Below, piece after piece: positions 13,802 through 14,336 of a stretch of DNA of 14,336 nt. The notes below the pieces were generated by a model, which saw only the letters and a list, made by a program, of their open reading frames with translations, was not told the DNA's origin and made no database searches. Location: NCBI GenBank assembly GCA_034440595.1, contig JAWXCH010000192.1:1-14336 (forward strand). The letters run 5' to 3'. Position numbers and translations under genes: made by a program. Every line of letters starts with the position of its first letter. Positions within the stretch are counted from its first letter, which is position 1. Origin of the DNA: JAWXCH01 sp034440595. GTDB lineage: Bacteria > Planctomycetota > Planctomycetia > Pirellulales > JALHPA01.

Positions 13802-14336
13802 ATGGGAGTTCCTCAAGTAGTCATCGTTGGCCGCCCTAATGTCGGCAAGTCTAGTATCTTCAACTGGCTGGCGCAAAAGCGGCTGTCCATTGTCGATCCA
13901 ACTTCTGGGGTGACGCGCGACCGGCTGGCGTTCTTGATGCACGAGCAAGAGCGGTACTTTGAGATTGTCGACACCGGGGGGATCGGTGTCAAAGACATCG
14001 ATAATCTAACTGACGATATCGAACACCAGATCCAGACGGCCATCGATCTGGCCACGTTGATTCTGTTTGTGGTCGACACGCGCGATGGCGTGGTGCCGTT
14101 GGATGTCGTGGTGGCCGAACGGCTGCGACGGGTGGATCATCCAGTGCTGCTGGTGGCCAACAAGGCCGACGATCGCGTGCACGACAATCAGGCGGCGGAC
14201 TTTCATCAGCTTGGCTTTGGCGAGCCGCTACGGGTCAGCACTTTGCAAAACCGCAATCGCCAGGATCTGCTGGATGAAATTGTGCGGCGTTTGCCGCCGC
14301 GTAATATCGCCGACACCGTGCCAACCACTCCGACCA
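13802..14336 (+). CDS. der: ribosome-assembly GTPase Der/EngA (5' part only)
   Basis: Der is an essential GTPase with two tandem G domains that acts in 50S subunit assembly. Only the first 178 residues lie in the window and the frame runs off the right edge. The N-terminal G1 motif is GRPNVGKSS (residues 10-18), with Ser where Thr is usual after GKS. G2 Thr is in GVTRDR, G3 is DTGGI, and G4 is NKAD. The G5 position reads VSTLQNRNRQDLLDEI, with S-T instead of the common S-A. The following PPRNIADTVP is the start of the linker to the second domain. The start is ATG 13802, one residue before the first strand, and no Shine-Dalgarno site is visible. The length and GRPNVGK/TRDR combination distinguish it from Era; the second G domain cannot be confirmed here. 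Confidence 0.93.
   Translation, partial: MGVPQVVIVGRPNVGKSSIFNWLAQKRLSIVDPTSGVTRDRLAFLMHEQERYFEIVDTGGIGVKDIDNLTDDIEHQIQTAIDLATLILFVVDTRDGVVPLDVVVAERLRRVDHPVLLVANKADDRVHDNQAADFHQLGFGEPLRVSTLQNRNRQDLLDEIVRRLPPRNIADTVPTTPT

Noticed and set aside
1..14336. CRISPR array, tRNA, rRNA or prophage
   Set aside because: No regularly spaced repeats, cloverleaf or rRNA-like segments, or phage and integrase genes seen on either strand.

Overview
The window reads as a chromosomal segment from a planctomycete, probably of the Pirellulales (Pirellula / Rhodopirellula / Blastopirellula relatives). This is inferred from three things. The first is a WD40 protein with the long helical tail that is common in this phylum. 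The second is a PEP-CTERM-anchored beta-propeller protein. The third is the intergenic DNA, which is full of short palindromic repeats of kinds I associate with planctomycete genomes. Most genes are housekeeping genes. Start codons are often TTG or GTG (hisS, epmB, efp, the 3628 gene) and Shine-Dalgarno sites are frequently weak or absent.

Layout. The 3' part of a WD40 gene (3-1226, +) converges on a folK-panC pair (2612-1250, -; folate and pantothenate synthesis). About 1 kb of low-information DNA follows, holding at most one small secreted-protein candidate (3335-3138, -). Next is a small membrane protein with an HExxH motif (3628-4035, +) behind a recognisable promoter. An imperfect inverted repeat (4052-4129) separates it from purU (5021-4164, -), which lies downstream of a class I glutamine amidotransferase (5815-5075, -). 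A repeat-containing gap of about 400 bp leads to a YkgJ-type cysteine-cluster protein (6221-6676, +) and hisS (6797-8137, +). Then comes a lower-GC gene with its own near-consensus promoter, encoding a secreted seven-repeat SBBP propeller with a PEP-CTERM tail (8333-9775, +). A five-helix membrane protein of unknown function follows (9953-10531, +), and then a dense run of hairpins (10604-10726).

The right third holds efp (11328-10753, -) and epmB (11459-12484, +), divergently arranged around a 130-bp spacer. They encode elongation factor P with Lys34 in the KPGKG loop and the radical-SAM lysine 2,3-aminomutase that supplies beta-lysine for modifying that residue, so this is one functional module. 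epmB converges, with a 6-bp gap, on a family-4-like Fe-S uracil-DNA glycosylase with a long proline-rich N-terminus (13414-12491, -). After a near-perfect 24-bp inverted repeat (13621-13699), the window ends inside der/engA (13802-14336, +; ribosome-assembly GTPase).

I see no rRNA, tRNA, CRISPR array, transposase, phage gene or obvious defence island. No undescribed multi-gene system is evident. The points best worth a second look are the efp/epmB module, the PEP-CTERM propeller with its distinct composition, the HExxH membrane protein, and the several different palindromic repeat families in the gaps.
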